Of a DNA stretch of 64,000 bases, positions 33,592 to 45,026 are shown one piece after another (position 1 is the stretch's first letter; each line of letters opens with the position of its first letter). The notes under the pieces were generated by a model. The model was given only the letters and a program-made list of their open reading frames with translations. It ran no database searches and was not told where the DNA came from. Source of the DNA: Wurfbainia villosa (taxonomy: Eukaryota > Streptophyta > Magnoliopsida > Zingiberales > Zingiberaceae); the NCBI GenBank assembly GCA_025175895.1, contig CM046005.1, forward strand, positions 63,450,325 to 63,514,324, written 5' to 3'. Made by a program: the position numbers and the translations under genes.

Positions 33592-34800
33592 TGTTGGGGA
33601 TCTTTGGAAGGCTAGAGGGGGGTGAATAGCCTCTCTTGAATTCTACAATTGTGATTAGCGGAAGTAAATACAAATACTAAAGAAAACAAGAATTTAAAAG
33701 GCAATCGCTAACAAGAAGGTTTTTACGTGGTTCGGAGATTAAGCTCCTACTCCACGATGATCCTTGAGGTAGATCAATCCAAACAATTATCCACTAAGAA
33801 AGCTTTCTCTTACAAGACTCTCCTCTTCTTACAAATGATGAAGATGAAGATTAGAGAAGAGGAGGATTAAAAACACTTAGAAAGCTAAAGAAAGACGTGG
33901 GAGCTTGAGAGTATGTTAGCAATAAGAGCACTAGCCTCCTCAAGCACCCCACGCCTTCTTTTTATAGAGAGAGGGCTGATTTTTCCGTTGAGCCTCGATC
34001 GATCGGTCGTGATGTCTGACATCGATCATTATTATTAGTTATCGCCATCCAACGACTTGGCGAGCGGATCTGCGATTGTCACTACCCAACAGAACTCTGA
34101 TCAGTCGATTGATCATACCATCAGTCGACCAATTGAGTAATCAGTCGAGTGTTCCGAACGATCACTCGATTGGAGAACTTTCTTGGTTGTTGTCCACTTA
34201 TAGCAGTCGACTGATGGTGGATCATTCGACTGTCAAATCTTAGCAGTCAACTGATGGCCACAGAACTCAGCCGACTTCATTCGAGTGACTAATCAGTCGA
34301 CTGATACCTCAAGTATGATTAAATCATACTTGAAATCAACTCCCTAGACCTAGACTCAACCTTCTAGCTCTTCCTTCAGCCTTGCGTCTTCAGGATCTCT
34401 TTAAGTCTGTGACTCCTTCATCCTTGCGCTTGCTTCCAAGAGTTTTCCTCGGTTTCGGCAAGTCTTGGGTATTTCTTTTTCCAAAGGACTGCTTGGACTT
34501 TACGCCGCCAAGACTACATGTTTGGACTTACGTTGCTAAGACCTTGCCTTTGGTCTTCCTTTGCCAAGGTCCACTTGGACTTTACGCCGCCAAGACTACA
34601 TGCTTGGTCTTACGCCGCCAAGACCTTCCCTTGGACTTCCATTGCCAAGTTCATACATGGACTTTACTTTACCAAATCTTCACACTTGGATTTTCCTGTC
34701 ACTTGACATATTCATAGTTAGATCACAAAACATTGCCTAACCATAAATGATTATGCAAACATCAAAAGACATAAATGCTTGGGGCATTGTTGTACCAACA
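33592..34800 (-). mobile_element. Element H 3' LTR
   Basis: 1209 bp. The minus strand starts TGTTGGTACAACAATGCCCC and ends CCAACA-complementary at 33592 (TGTTGGGGATC on plus). The CCAAG/CTTGG array is at 34485-34695 and the palindrome cluster at 34100-34310. A patch at 33990-34085 differs from 43525-43630 by replacement of AGTCGACT sites with GATCGATCGG-like sequence. Confidence 0.9.
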
Positions 34801-34815
34801 ATCTCCCCCTTTTTG
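34801..34815 (-). other. Polypurine tract of H
   Basis: On the minus strand AAAAAGGGGGAGAT lies directly before the 3' LTR. Confidence 0.88.
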
Positions 34816-36126
34816 ATGTTTGGAAATCATTTAAGTTAGGTCTTAACATATGCACATAATGAAAAACATCATATTTCTAATATGAATTCTAACTTGGGGC
34901 ATTTGGTTCGTAGAGAATTTTCTGTTTTCTGTTTTCATTCTCTCTTTTTCTAGAAAATAGAAAACGAGTTTTTTTTGTTTTCTAGTTTTCCAGAAAATAC
35001 TCTTTTATTTTTTGGAAAACAAAAATGGAAACAGAAAATGATTATTTCTCGTTTTCGAGAAAATGCTCCTTTATTTTCTAGAAAATGGAGATGGAAAACG
35101 CGAACCAAATGCGTTTTCTCGTTTTCGTAGAAAATGAAAATGGAAAACGGAGATGAAAACACTTACTCCCCCTTTGACATACATCAAAAAGAGAAGGATT
35201 CATACAAAATAAGTTCATGAAAGAATTAAATTGGTTATGTCTTGAACTAAAGTATAAGATAGATATGGGACTCCTCCTTAATCCAAGACATGGTTTATGA
35301 TGTGTAAAGATCATGTTGAGCAAAGTATGAAACAAGAAGTATGAAAATATGTCCTAACTTTGCACTAACAATATAGATTTTAGGGATAAAAAGATTAAGT
35401 CATGAAGCTCCCCCTAAAACAATGCATCAACCAGTCCTACACCCTCTTAATTACTAGGATTATCATACCATAGGGTTAGGATGCTTAAGATCACACTTAA
35501 GACAAAGAAGTAAGGCTGATTTGCAGAAATATTAGTGTGTCAGTCGACTGAATACTGAAGCAGTCGACTGCCACACCTGAAATGCCATTTTCAGGATTTT
35601 TAGCCCAACTTCAGAAATGCGCTAAAAATTCAAGAAACATCAAAAAATCACAAAATTTTGTGTATACGTTTCTGAAATCATTTTCTATCAAGGAAAAATA
35701 ATTTGAAAAATATATGTTTTTCATATTTCTAAAATGATACAATTTTGAGAACTAGCAAAAGCTTTAAGGTTTTTGAAGATTTTGTATCACTTTTGCTTAT
35801 CAATTGAAAACTGTTTTTCAAAATATAATAAACATAGTTTAAAATATATTTTGTTTGACATTTCCAATCATGTTCTTAGAGCTATATGCACATCAATTGT
35901 ACATAAGCCTTCCCAATGATTGGTCCAATGAAGGATTAATATCTCTAGATGACACTTTGGTTCATAGTAATGCATCATAACAAGCATGATGATCCAAGTG
36001 CATCTTCCTAACATCTCACATATTGTCTAAGTGGCTCAATACAAAAATCATGGTTTCTTAGGTATTTTGTGAGATGCTTAGAGGTATAGTTTTAGATTTT
36101 CTATAGGATCATGCAAGGCTAAACCT
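34816..36126 (-). other. Element H 3' non-coding region
   Basis: It matches 19570-20489 in B when reversed, except for the inserted 34896-35160. Two palindromes CAGTCGACTG lie at 35540-35575. No conserved ORF. Confidence 0.75.
34896..35160. mobile_element. MITE-like insertion in H
   Basis: About 265 bp absent from the matching place in B. The left end GGGGCATTTGGTTCG is echoed in reverse by CGCGAACCAAATGCG at about 35099-35113. The interior is GAAAATGAAAA / TTTTCTAGTTTTC rich. ACTT flanks both sides (34892-34895; 35161-35164), but the outer right end does not mirror the left end, so the exact element border is uncertain. Confidence 0.5.
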
Positions 36127-38320
36127 CTACTCTACTAAGCACATTCCAAGTTCTCTCCTAAGTGATGAAAAATCCGCTTCGGGGAGAGTCTTGGTGAAAA
36201 TGTCGGCTAGGTTGGACTTGGATTCTATGTAATTGAGTTCAATGTCCCCCTTTGCCACATGATCCCTAATGAAGTGATGCTTCACTTCAATGTGCTTTGT
36301 CCTAGAGTGATGTACCAGATTTTTGGTCAAATTTATGGTTCTCACATTATCATAATAAACCTTGACATTGGAGTAGTGTAGCTCATAGTCCTCTAGAGTG
36401 TCTCATCCAAAGTAATTGAGTCTCACAACCACCCATAGCCACATATTCGGCCTCAGTGGTGGACAAAGCAACACAAGGTTGCTTTCTACTACTCCAACTA
36501 ACTAGGAAGGATCCAAGAAATTGGCATCTACTACTAGTACTCTTCCTATCCAACTTGCAACCCACATAGTTGGAATCGGTGTACCCAACCAAATCAAAAG
36601 ACTTTGTCCTAGGGTACCAAAGTCCTACATTTAGTGTGCCTTTGATATATCTTAAAATTCTCTTAACGGCTACTAAATGGGACTCTTTGGCACAAGATTG
36701 GTATCTTGCACACATACCTACCACAAATAAGATATCGGGTCTACTAGCAGTTAGGTATAGAAGACTACCAATCATGCTTCTATAAAGTTTTGGGTCAATT
36801 ATTTTACCTTCTTGATCATTATCTATTTTTGTGTTGGTTGCCATAGGAGTCGAAACTACTTTAGTATTTTTCAAACCAAATTTCTTGATCATTTCTTTGG
36901 CATATTTGGTTTGGTATACATAAGTTCCTTCATTAGTTTGTTTGACTTGTAATCCTAAGAAGAATTTTAATTCTCCAACTAGACTCATTTCAAACTCATT
37001 CTCTATATTTTTGATGAAATCTTGAAGGAGCTCATCATTTGTTGACCCAAAAATGATGTCATCTACATATACTTGGGCTACAAAGATATCCTTTGATTTT
37101 GACTTTATGAAGAGAGTTTGATCTACATAGCCCCTTCTAAACCCCTTAGAAACTAAGAAAGATGACAATCTTTCATACCAAGCCCGGGGAGCTTTTTTTA
37201 ACCCGTATAAATCTTTTCTAAGCTTGTATACATGGTTTGGATAGCCTATATTCTCAAACCTGAGAGGTTGTTCTACATATACCTCTTCCTTAATGAACTC
37301 ATTTAGGAATGCCGATTTTACATCCATTTGATGGAGTTTAAAACCCATGTAAGAGGCATATCCTAATAGGATTCTAATTGATTCTAACCTAGCAAACGGG
37401 GCATAAGTTTCATCATAGTCAAGTCCTTCAACTTGATTAAAGCCCCTTGCAACTAACCTAGCCTTATTTCTTGTTATATTTCCTTGATCATCTAGTTTTT
37501 TTCTAAAGACTCATCTTGTAGTAATAATGGTGCTATCATTTGGTCTAGGGACTATCTCCCAAACTTGACTCCTCTCAAATTGAGCCAATTCATCTTGCAT
37601 TGCTAAAATCCAATCCGGATCAAGTAATGCATCATTGATTGATTTGGGCTCAATTTGGGAGATGAGAGCTATTTGACTAGAGCGAGGTCTATGAAAAGAC
37701 TTAGTTCTAACACCTTGAGATAATTCTCCTATAACTTAATCTAGAGGATGATTTTGATAAACTCTTATTGTTCTAGGAGGTGTATCAAGTTGATTTTGAT
37801 CATGACTATCCTCAATCCTCCTCTCATCATCGGAATCTCCTCTTACTCCCCCTTGATCTAATCCTCCCCCTTGATTATTACCGCCTAAGGTTAAGTCTTG
37901 AAATTTTTGGGTAATGTCTTGATTTTTGTCATTAATATCATTATCAATGGGGGATTTTCTAGGGTAAGTAGTAGAGTTTTCATCAAATTGAGCATTTGAA
38001 GATTCCTCAACTATTTGTGTTCTCTTGTTGTAGACTCTATAGCCTCTACTAGTGGATGAGTATCCAACTAGGATTCCCTCATCCGCTTTGGACTCAAATT
38101 TTCCTAAATTGTCCTTGGTGTTTAAAATGTAAGCTTTGCATCCAAAGACTTTAAAGTAATGAATTGTTGGAATTGTGCCATTCCATAATTCAAATGGAGT
38201 TTTACCTAGAAACCTATGGATTTGGACTCTATTTTGGATATAGCAAGCGGTATTAACCGCTTCCGCCCACAAGTAGCTAGATAATGAATATGCATTAAGC
38301 ATAGTCCTAGAGGCTTCTTG
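36127..38320 (-). pseudogene. pol: Element H pol, C-terminal half: integrase end, RT, RNase H
   Basis: Minus strand: rest of the integrase from the solo-LTR junction (SSYLWAEAVNTACYIQNRVQIHRFLG), linker HPLD, RT with YVDD at 37059-37070, RNase H with TDSNYVG and DRKSTS and the end ELGMCLVE. A stop follows HPLD near 37735, another lies near 37510 in the RT entry, and a frameshift separates 36383-37348 from 36127-36345. Several active-site residues are kept, but the frame is broken. Confidence 0.9.
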
Positions 38321-40546
38321 TGTTAGTAATATATGAGAGATGTCCTAAAGCAATCGCCTTATGTATGAACCATTTATATGATAAATGAAGATTCACTATT
38401 TGAGTATACATGTTTCATGTATTTGATTGGATCTTAAACTCATTTACTGAATGTCCACGATACGATTCACAGTATGAGAAAATTTGTGATTGGATCACAA
38501 CTAGTGAGTATCTCTACATGTGTAATTGTGATGTATCAGAATTATCCCTAGTCGATGAATTGATGGATTTGGACACCATCAATTCTGTCGAGACTAGCAT
38601 GAGGTATACTCCTTGGTGTATCCAAGCAGCCGATTCTCACTGGCTGGAGACATTGTGATGTCCGGAGTTGATCGTGGATGCTAGTTATGGTAACTAGTTC
38701 ATTGGAGTGACCTGCCGTAAGACTTCATATGGTTCTCTGCATATATAGATATGTCAATGAAGTTCTTACTGTAGCTTAAGTGCGATGTTCCTTTGACTTG
38801 CGGTATTCAAGTCATCTTGATCATAGAGACTTATGCTTTGACATCTTAAGCAAACATCTCTAAGGAGATGTGGACCCGGGATGATTGGGTATAAGTCGAA
38901 GTGATCGAAGGTGTTTGAATAGCCTATAAAGGATTCACCACTCCTTGCGAGGAGATGTATACCCATGGCCTCTCATCGGATTGTTACTAAAGTCTTTGGC
39001 CAAAGCATTACATGTTTAGAGTAAGGTACTCTTCGATACATGTGCAGTAACTAGAATTCGTAGGACGAGGAAATGATACTTGGGCTAGGTGTGACGTAGT
39101 CAGCCTAGTGGGGACTGACACTATAGACCATGTCCTGAACCAAGTAGGTATAAGATGAGTGAAGGGAATGGGGCACGATTCATTCGAGTTGCTGAAGGGT
39201 TTCAGAAATAGTTCTGGATCAACCGTTGATCTTTTCGGTTAATTGGGGATCATGATGTACTACTAGGTGCCACTCATGATCGTTCTATAATTAATGGTTA
39301 ATTATAGACGGCCAACATAAACCAAGAACCTATTTGGTCACACGCACAACGAGCGTAATCCAAAGGATTTAAAACGAGCTTGAGAATGGGATTCTCAGAC
39401 CGAGAGAAACTAGGTTTGGTTAGACCAAACGTAGAGCGAGCTTGAAATCGTTTCAGTCGCAATGGAAGGGTGGATGGGTCGTGTCTTATGAAGACATAAT
39501 GGATGAACCAAAATGGTTTGGTTCTAATCCAATGGAGGAGAATAAACCAAAGGGTTTGGTTTATTTTAAACGAATGAACCAAAAGTTGGTTCGGTTCGTT
39601 TTAACTTAAAATTAAACCATCATGGTTTGGTTTATTTTAACTTATATTAATGGAGTGGGTTAATGGGCCTAATAGTTATGATCCAATAATCATTAAGAGA
39701 ATTAGTTCTCTATAAAAGAGGGCTTAAGGGATTATTAAGCCCTAATCCAAAACCCTAACCTAGTTTTGGCCGCCCACCTCTCCCTCCTCTTCATCTAGTC
39801 GGCGCCAACCTTCATTGCCACCGCCCACCCCCTTGTGCCGCCGTCCAAATTGTTGCCGGCGTCCAAGCTTCAGCCGGTGATCCTCCGGTAACTCTCCGGT
39901 GATCTCCTTTGGGTTTGGCATCAAGGTGAGCTTCATCCTACCTTTTTGGCCGGCCCTAATTCCTCCACCAAAGCTGTCCAATTTTCTGGACAGCTTATTT
40001 TCCTCTAGTCGGAGCGTCGTTTGGACGACGGTTAGAGCTCCGACAGTGCCTTACTTACCGGGGATTCGATCTCCGGTAATCCTCTGAGGTGGAGGACGAA
40101 GGATTCGTCAAACGGTTGACGAATACCTCTCCAGAGAAGTGAGTCTTGAGGACTTGTTTTTGGATCCGAATTTGGATTCGGATCGTGATCATCTCTCGAT
40201 CACATCGTCTTCAACATGAGGCTAGTAACCCGTACGAAGACGAGGCTCGTGACTTAGCGAAGTCATCCTGAGGATACTCGGCGTGGATACGGATAGAGAC
40301 GATTCTAGCGAGGATCGTTCCGGTTGATGTCGTTCCCGCTACACGTGATACGAAAGGTATAACGTAGTTAAATTTCCTTTTATTGCAAATTTAAATTTAC
40401 GGTTATGTCTATACATGCTGTACTATGCATGCGTGTGATGTGTGTGTTATAATAAATGTAGATTTATTATTTTTATTTCTTCCGCTGTGCACATGTTTAC
40501 GAAACATGTTCGAACACACACTCGCCGCGGTGCCGGAAACCCAACA
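38321..40546 (+). mobile_element. Solo LTR, family F, in the integrase of H
   Basis: 2226 bp from TGTTAGTAAT to AAACCCAACA, with target duplication TCTTG at 38316-38320 and 40547-40551. The integrase coding sequence of H is continuous once the LTR and one target copy are skipped. No primer site, gag or pol is attached, so the internal part was lost by LTR-LTR recombination. TATA box TATAAAAGAG is at 39711. The orientation is arbitrary apart from the TATA box, which fits plus. The copy at 1-1394 is the same family. Confidence 0.93.
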
Positions 40547-41475
40547 TCTTGTACGACACGATTTCTCTTTTCCACCACTCCATTTTCTTGAGGTGTTCTA
40601 GGACAAGAGAATTCATGCTTGTACCCTTGTTCTAAGCAAAATTTTGAGAAATTAGAATTCTCAAATTCTCCACCATGATCACTACGGTCCGGTTGATTTT
40701 GATATTTCTTTCATTCTCTACTCTTTTGCTAAAATCTATGATTATTTCTAGGGTATTGTCCTTATGTTTCATAAAATACACCCAAGTATATCTAGAAAAA
40801 TCATCTACTATAACTAAGCAATATTTGCTACCATTCAAAGAAGGAGTACTATGACAATCAAATAAATCTAAATGAATAAGCTCTAATGGTAAGGAAGTAC
40901 TAATTAAATTTTTACCCTTGTGTGATGACTTTGATTGTTTCCCTTCTTGGCATGCATCACACATCTTGTCTTTGATGTACTTCACTTTTGGCAATCGCTT
41001 CACTAGCTCCAATTTAGCTACCTTGGATATGCTCTTCATGTTGATATGCCCTAATCTCCTATGTCATAGCCAACTTTCTTCTTCTTTTGTCATGAGACAC
41101 TTAGGGAAAATGTTAGAAGCATAGGATAAATCAACATAATAAATATTTGATTTCCTATATCCTACTAACATGCAATCATTTAATTCCTTGTCTTATAAGG
41201 AATTTAGTAGAAGTAAATTCAACACTAAAGTTGGCATCACATAATTGGATAACACTAAGCAAGTTAAATTTCATGTTGTTGACTAAAAGGACTTTATGAA
41301 TAATAAGATTTGGGGATACCTCAATTGTGCCTTTACCTAGGATTTTGAGTTTACCACTATTCCCAAAAGACACGGTCCCCTTGCTTATGTAGTTGATTGT
41401 GGAAAATTTGCTCACATCTCCGGTCATATGTCTTGAGCATCCACTATCAGCAATCCACATATCCGGTCCACCTAC
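40547..41475 (-). pseudogene. pol: Element H pol, N-terminal half: protease, pre-integrase, integrase
   Basis: Minus strand: protease WIADSGCSRHMTGD (near 41455), then YNVLLV/FNLLSV-type pre-integrase segment, HHCC finger ending CDACQEGKQ and integrase core (DLFDCHS; VDDFSRYTWVYF). A frameshift lies between 41176 and 41130 and another near 40680. The segment stops at the solo LTR and resumes at 38320. Confidence 0.9.
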
Positions 41476-41478
41476 CTA
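41476..41478 (-). promoter_or_regulatory. In-frame UAG between gag and pol of H
   Basis: Context on the minus strand GTTGTA-TAG-GTAGGT, the same arrangement as 8616-8618 in B (TAG then GTAGG). Pol continues in frame to the protease WIADSGC. Confidence 0.55.
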
Positions 41479-43078
41479 TACAACATGAAAAACACAAGCC
41501 TTAGGTACACAAATTTTAGGACCGGTAGCATCAACTAGAAATTTCTTTGGAATCCAAGCCTTTCTAACCTTGCTTCTAAGTGTTTCTTTTCTACTAATTA
41601 GGGAGGTAAATGTTACTTCCTTCTCCTTAGGTTTATATCCTATTCTGGCCTTGTTGTAAATAGTCCTTTGGTCCCTAAGTATCATGTCTAGGTATTTTGA
41701 GTCATTTGTAAATTTCTCTAAATATGCTCTTAGTTCACATATTTCCTTTTTAAGTTCATCATTTTCATTCTTAAGTGAACATGCATCATTACAAGAAAGT
41801 TCCACATTCCTAATTTTCTTGATTTCTACTTTCAAATCCTTAATCCTAGATTTTGATTTATTTAAAGCATTTTGAAAACATGCAATGGTTTTATAAAGTA
41901 ATTCTACCCTAGGGAAGTCTTTTAGCTCATCGTCACTAGAGGACGATTCGTCGCTCTCCTCACTTGAGCTTCCGGATTCATCCTCCATGCCCATGAGTGC
42001 AAAATTGTGTGTGATGTGGCAAAGCTCCTCCTCATCTGATGAATCTTCCAAGCTTTGTGTATTTCACATTTGTACTACCATGGCTTCCTTCTTTTTCTTC
42101 TTCTTGTCCTTCTTCTTTTCCTTTTTCTCTTTTTTCTTTAGCTCCGGATAATTTGGCTTGATATGCCCCTTTTATTGCAACCATAGCAAGTAACATTAGG
42201 AGTAGAAATTGAACTACTAGAGGATTTACCTTTTGAGGATTGGAACATCCTCCTCACATCCTTCTTGGTGAGCCTCCTTGATTTCCCACTAAATCTCTTC
42301 ACATAGTGAGCCACCTCGCTAGCCGATAGCTCATCATCACTACTTGAAGAATCTTCCTCTGACTCGGATGATGAAGAGACTTCCTTCTTCTCCTTCTTCT
42401 TCTTGTTCTTCTTCCCTACAACAAGAGCTATACCTTTTTCTTTCGAAGAAGTGTTAGCTTGCTCATGTAACTCAATTCACAAAAAAATTCATCTAACTTA
42501 ACTAAAGAAAGGTCCCTAGAAACCTTATAGGCATCTACCATTGATGCCCATAAAGTTGTTCTAGGGAAAGCTTGAAGCACATACCTTACAAGGTCCCGAT
42601 TTTCGACCTTCTCATCTATTATATGTAATACATTGACTATCTCCTTGAATTGACCATGCATTTGACTCACGGTCTCATTGGTCTTCATGGTGAAGCTTTG
42701 GAGTTGACCCATCAATAGGTCCCTTTTGGCTCTTCTTGTCTCCTTTGACCCTTCGTTGAGTTTGATGAGCTTCTCCCAAAGCTCTTTTGCAGATTTAAAG
42801 GGTCTGACCTTGGATAGTTGCTCCTTGGATAGACCACATTGAAGTGTGGTCGTTGCTTTTGCGTTGGCTTGCGCTTTCTTTGCCATCTCCTTAGTCAAAT
42901 CCTTTGTTGGTATTGGCGCTCCATATTCATCAATCGGCTTCTCGAATCCATCTACAATGCTAAATCAATTTTCAATATCGTTCATAAGGTAGTATTCCAT
43001 CCTACCTTTCCAACAACCGAAGTCATTGTAGTCGAAGAATGGAGACCTTGCCGTGCTATATCCCTCTTGAAATGCCAT
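41476..43078 (-). pseudogene. gag: Element H gag
   Basis: Start at 43078 (MAFQEGYSTARSPFFDYNDFG), 54 bp from the primer site. A TGA near 42962 replaces a Trp. The helical core QMHGQFKEIVNVLHII is followed by a Lys/Glu-rich stretch. The zinc knuckle near 42170 is shifted by a 1-bp deletion and lacks its last Cys. The coiled coil and the end WVPKKFLVDATGPKI...CVFHVV close the frame with TAG at 41476-41478, in frame with pol. Confidence 0.88.
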
Positions 43079-43116
43079 CATGCTCCGGTTGATTGTTAGA
43101 TCTTCCAACGCGATCT

Positions 43117-43130
43117 GGGCTCTGATACCA
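43117..43130 (-). other. Primer binding site of H
   Basis: On the minus strand TGGTATCAGAGCCC, tRNA-Met type, two bases from the LTR end at 43133. Confidence 0.88.
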
Positions 43131-43132
43131 CT

Positions 43133-45021
43133 TGTTGGAGATCTTTGGAAAGCTAGAGGGGGATGAATATCCTCTCTTGAATTCTACAATCGTGATTAGC
43201 AGAAGCAAATACAAATACTAAAGAAAACAAGAATTTAAAAGGCAATCACTAACAAGAAGATTTTTACGTGGTTCGGAGATTAAGCTCCTACTCCACGGCA
43301 ATCCTTGAGGTGGATCAATCCAAACAATTCTCCACTAAGAAAGCTTTCTCTTACAAGACTCTCCTCTTCTTACAAATGATGAAGATGAAGATTAGAGAAG
43401 AGGAGGATTAAAAACACTTAGAAAGATTAAGAAAAACGTGAGAGCTAGAGAGTATGTTAGCAATAAGAGCACTAGCCTCCTCAAGCACCCCATGCCTTCT
43501 TTTTATAGAGAGAGGGTTGATTTTCCCATTGAGCCTCGATCAGTAGACTGATCTACAACATCAGTCGACTGCTGTTGTAGTTGTTGCCATCCAACAACTC
43601 TTGATGAGCCAGATATGCGATCGTCACTGCCCAACGGGACTCTGATCAGTCGTTTGATTGAGTAATCAGTCGAGTGTTCCGAATGATCACTCGACTGGAG
43701 GACTTTCTGTGTCATTGTCCACTTATAGCAATCGACTGTTGGGGTATAGCAGTTGACTGTCAAACCCTACAAGTCGACTAATGGCCACAAAACTCAGTCG
43801 ACTTCAGTCGAGTGATTGATCAGTCGACTGAGACTATTAGTGCCTATAAGATCCACATATCTCCACAATGGTATGATATTGTCCACTTTGGGCCTAAGCC
43901 CTCATGGTTTTTTTTTGGTCTTTACCCAAAAGGCCTCATACCAATGGAGATATCTTTTCATATTATAAGCACATGATCTTTTCCATATCTTACCAATGTG
44001 GGACTTTGATTGTATTCTCAATACTCCAACAATCCCCCCCCTTAAATGATGGACTACATTGACCCCCCTCAAGCCTATCCGTCCTTGAAGGACATCCTCT
44101 ACTTGATGTCCGATCTCAACCCACTAGGACTTCCTGCCAGTTGTCTAACCCTTCTGGCCCAACTAGACTTCCTACCAGTTGTTCGATCCTCCCGACCCAA
44201 CTGGACTTCCTGCCTGGTGTATGGTTCTCTTGATTCGGACATGGGAGCTCAACTTCGTTCGTTCGAGGTTCATGGCTTGACATGGACCATGGCTCTGATA
44301 CCAATTGTTAGTGCCTATAAGATCCACATATCTCCTTAATGGATGATATTTTCCACTTTGGGCCTAATCCCTCATGGTTTTATTTTTGGGCTTTACCCAA
44401 AAGGTCTCATACCAATGGAGATATCTTTTCATCTTATAAGCACTTGATCTGTTCCATGTCTTACCAATATGGGACTTTGATTGTATTCCCAATACTCCAA
44501 CAGAGATAAGGATCCAATCGATTGATACCTCAAGTATGATTAAATCATACTTGAAATCAACTCCCTAGACCTAGATTCAACTTTCTAGCTCATTCTTCAG
44601 CCTTGTACCTTCAGGATCCCTTTGAGTTTTCGACTCCTTCATCCTTGCGCTTGCTTCCAAGAGCTTCCCTCGATTTCGTCATGTCTTGGGTTTTTCTTTT
44701 TCCAAAGGACCACTTGGACTTTACACCGCCAAGACTACATGCTTGGACTTACGCTGCCAAGACCTTGCCTTTGGTCTTTCTTTGCCTAGGTCCACTTGGA
44801 CTTTACGCCGCCAAGACTACATGCTTGGTCTTACTCCACCAAGACCTTCCCTTGGACTTCCCTTACCAAGTTCATACTTCAACTTTCCTTTACCAAGTCT
44901 TCACACCTGGATTTTTTTGTCACTTGACATATTCATAGTTAGATCAGAAAACATTGCCTAACCATAAATGATTATCCAAAAATCAAAAGACATAAATGCT
45001 TGGGGCATTATTGCACCAACA
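43133..45021 (-). mobile_element. Element H 5' LTR with nested TRIM
   Basis: Apart from the 668-bp TRIM plus 5-bp duplication it is about 1.2 kb and matches the 3' LTR. The palindrome cluster is at 43535-43830 and the CCAAG/CTTGG array at 44700-44920. It starts on the minus strand at 45021 with TGTTGGTGCAATAATGCCCC. Confidence 0.9.
43835..44502 (-). mobile_element. Complete TRIM element in the H 5' LTR
   Basis: Two 197-bp direct repeats (43835-44031 and 44306-44502) with TGTTAGTGCC...CTCCAACA ends (the first begins TATTAG, one change) enclose 274 bp. On the minus strand a 19-bp tRNA-Met primer site (ATTGGTATCAGAGCCATGG, 44305-44287) abuts one repeat, and a polypurine tract AAGGGGGGGGATTG (44045-44032) abuts the other. 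Target copies are GAGAC (43830-43834) and GAGAT (44503-44507). There is no coding sequence; the ORF 44046-44339 is spurious. Size and layout fit the TRIM class, mobilised by enzymes from other elements. Confidence 0.93.
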
Positions 45022-45026
45022 TATTT

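Larger units (their letters stand above)
33592..45021 (-). mobile_element. Element H, complete minus-strand SIRE-like copia element
   Basis: Order on the minus strand: 5' LTR 45021-43133, primer site, gag 43078-41476, pol 41475-36127 (split by a solo LTR), 3' non-coding region, polypurine tract 34801-34815, 3' LTR 34800-33592. The target duplication TATTT (33587-33591; 45022-45026) is exact, and G continues on both sides within one gene. H is the same family as B. It carries three further inserts: solo LTR F, a MITE-like sequence and a TRIM. Confidence 0.92.

Noticed and set aside
38410..38658. 82-residue ORF in the solo LTR
   Set aside because: Inside LTR F; no recognisable domain, and the matching part of the other F copy is outside the window so conservation cannot be tested.
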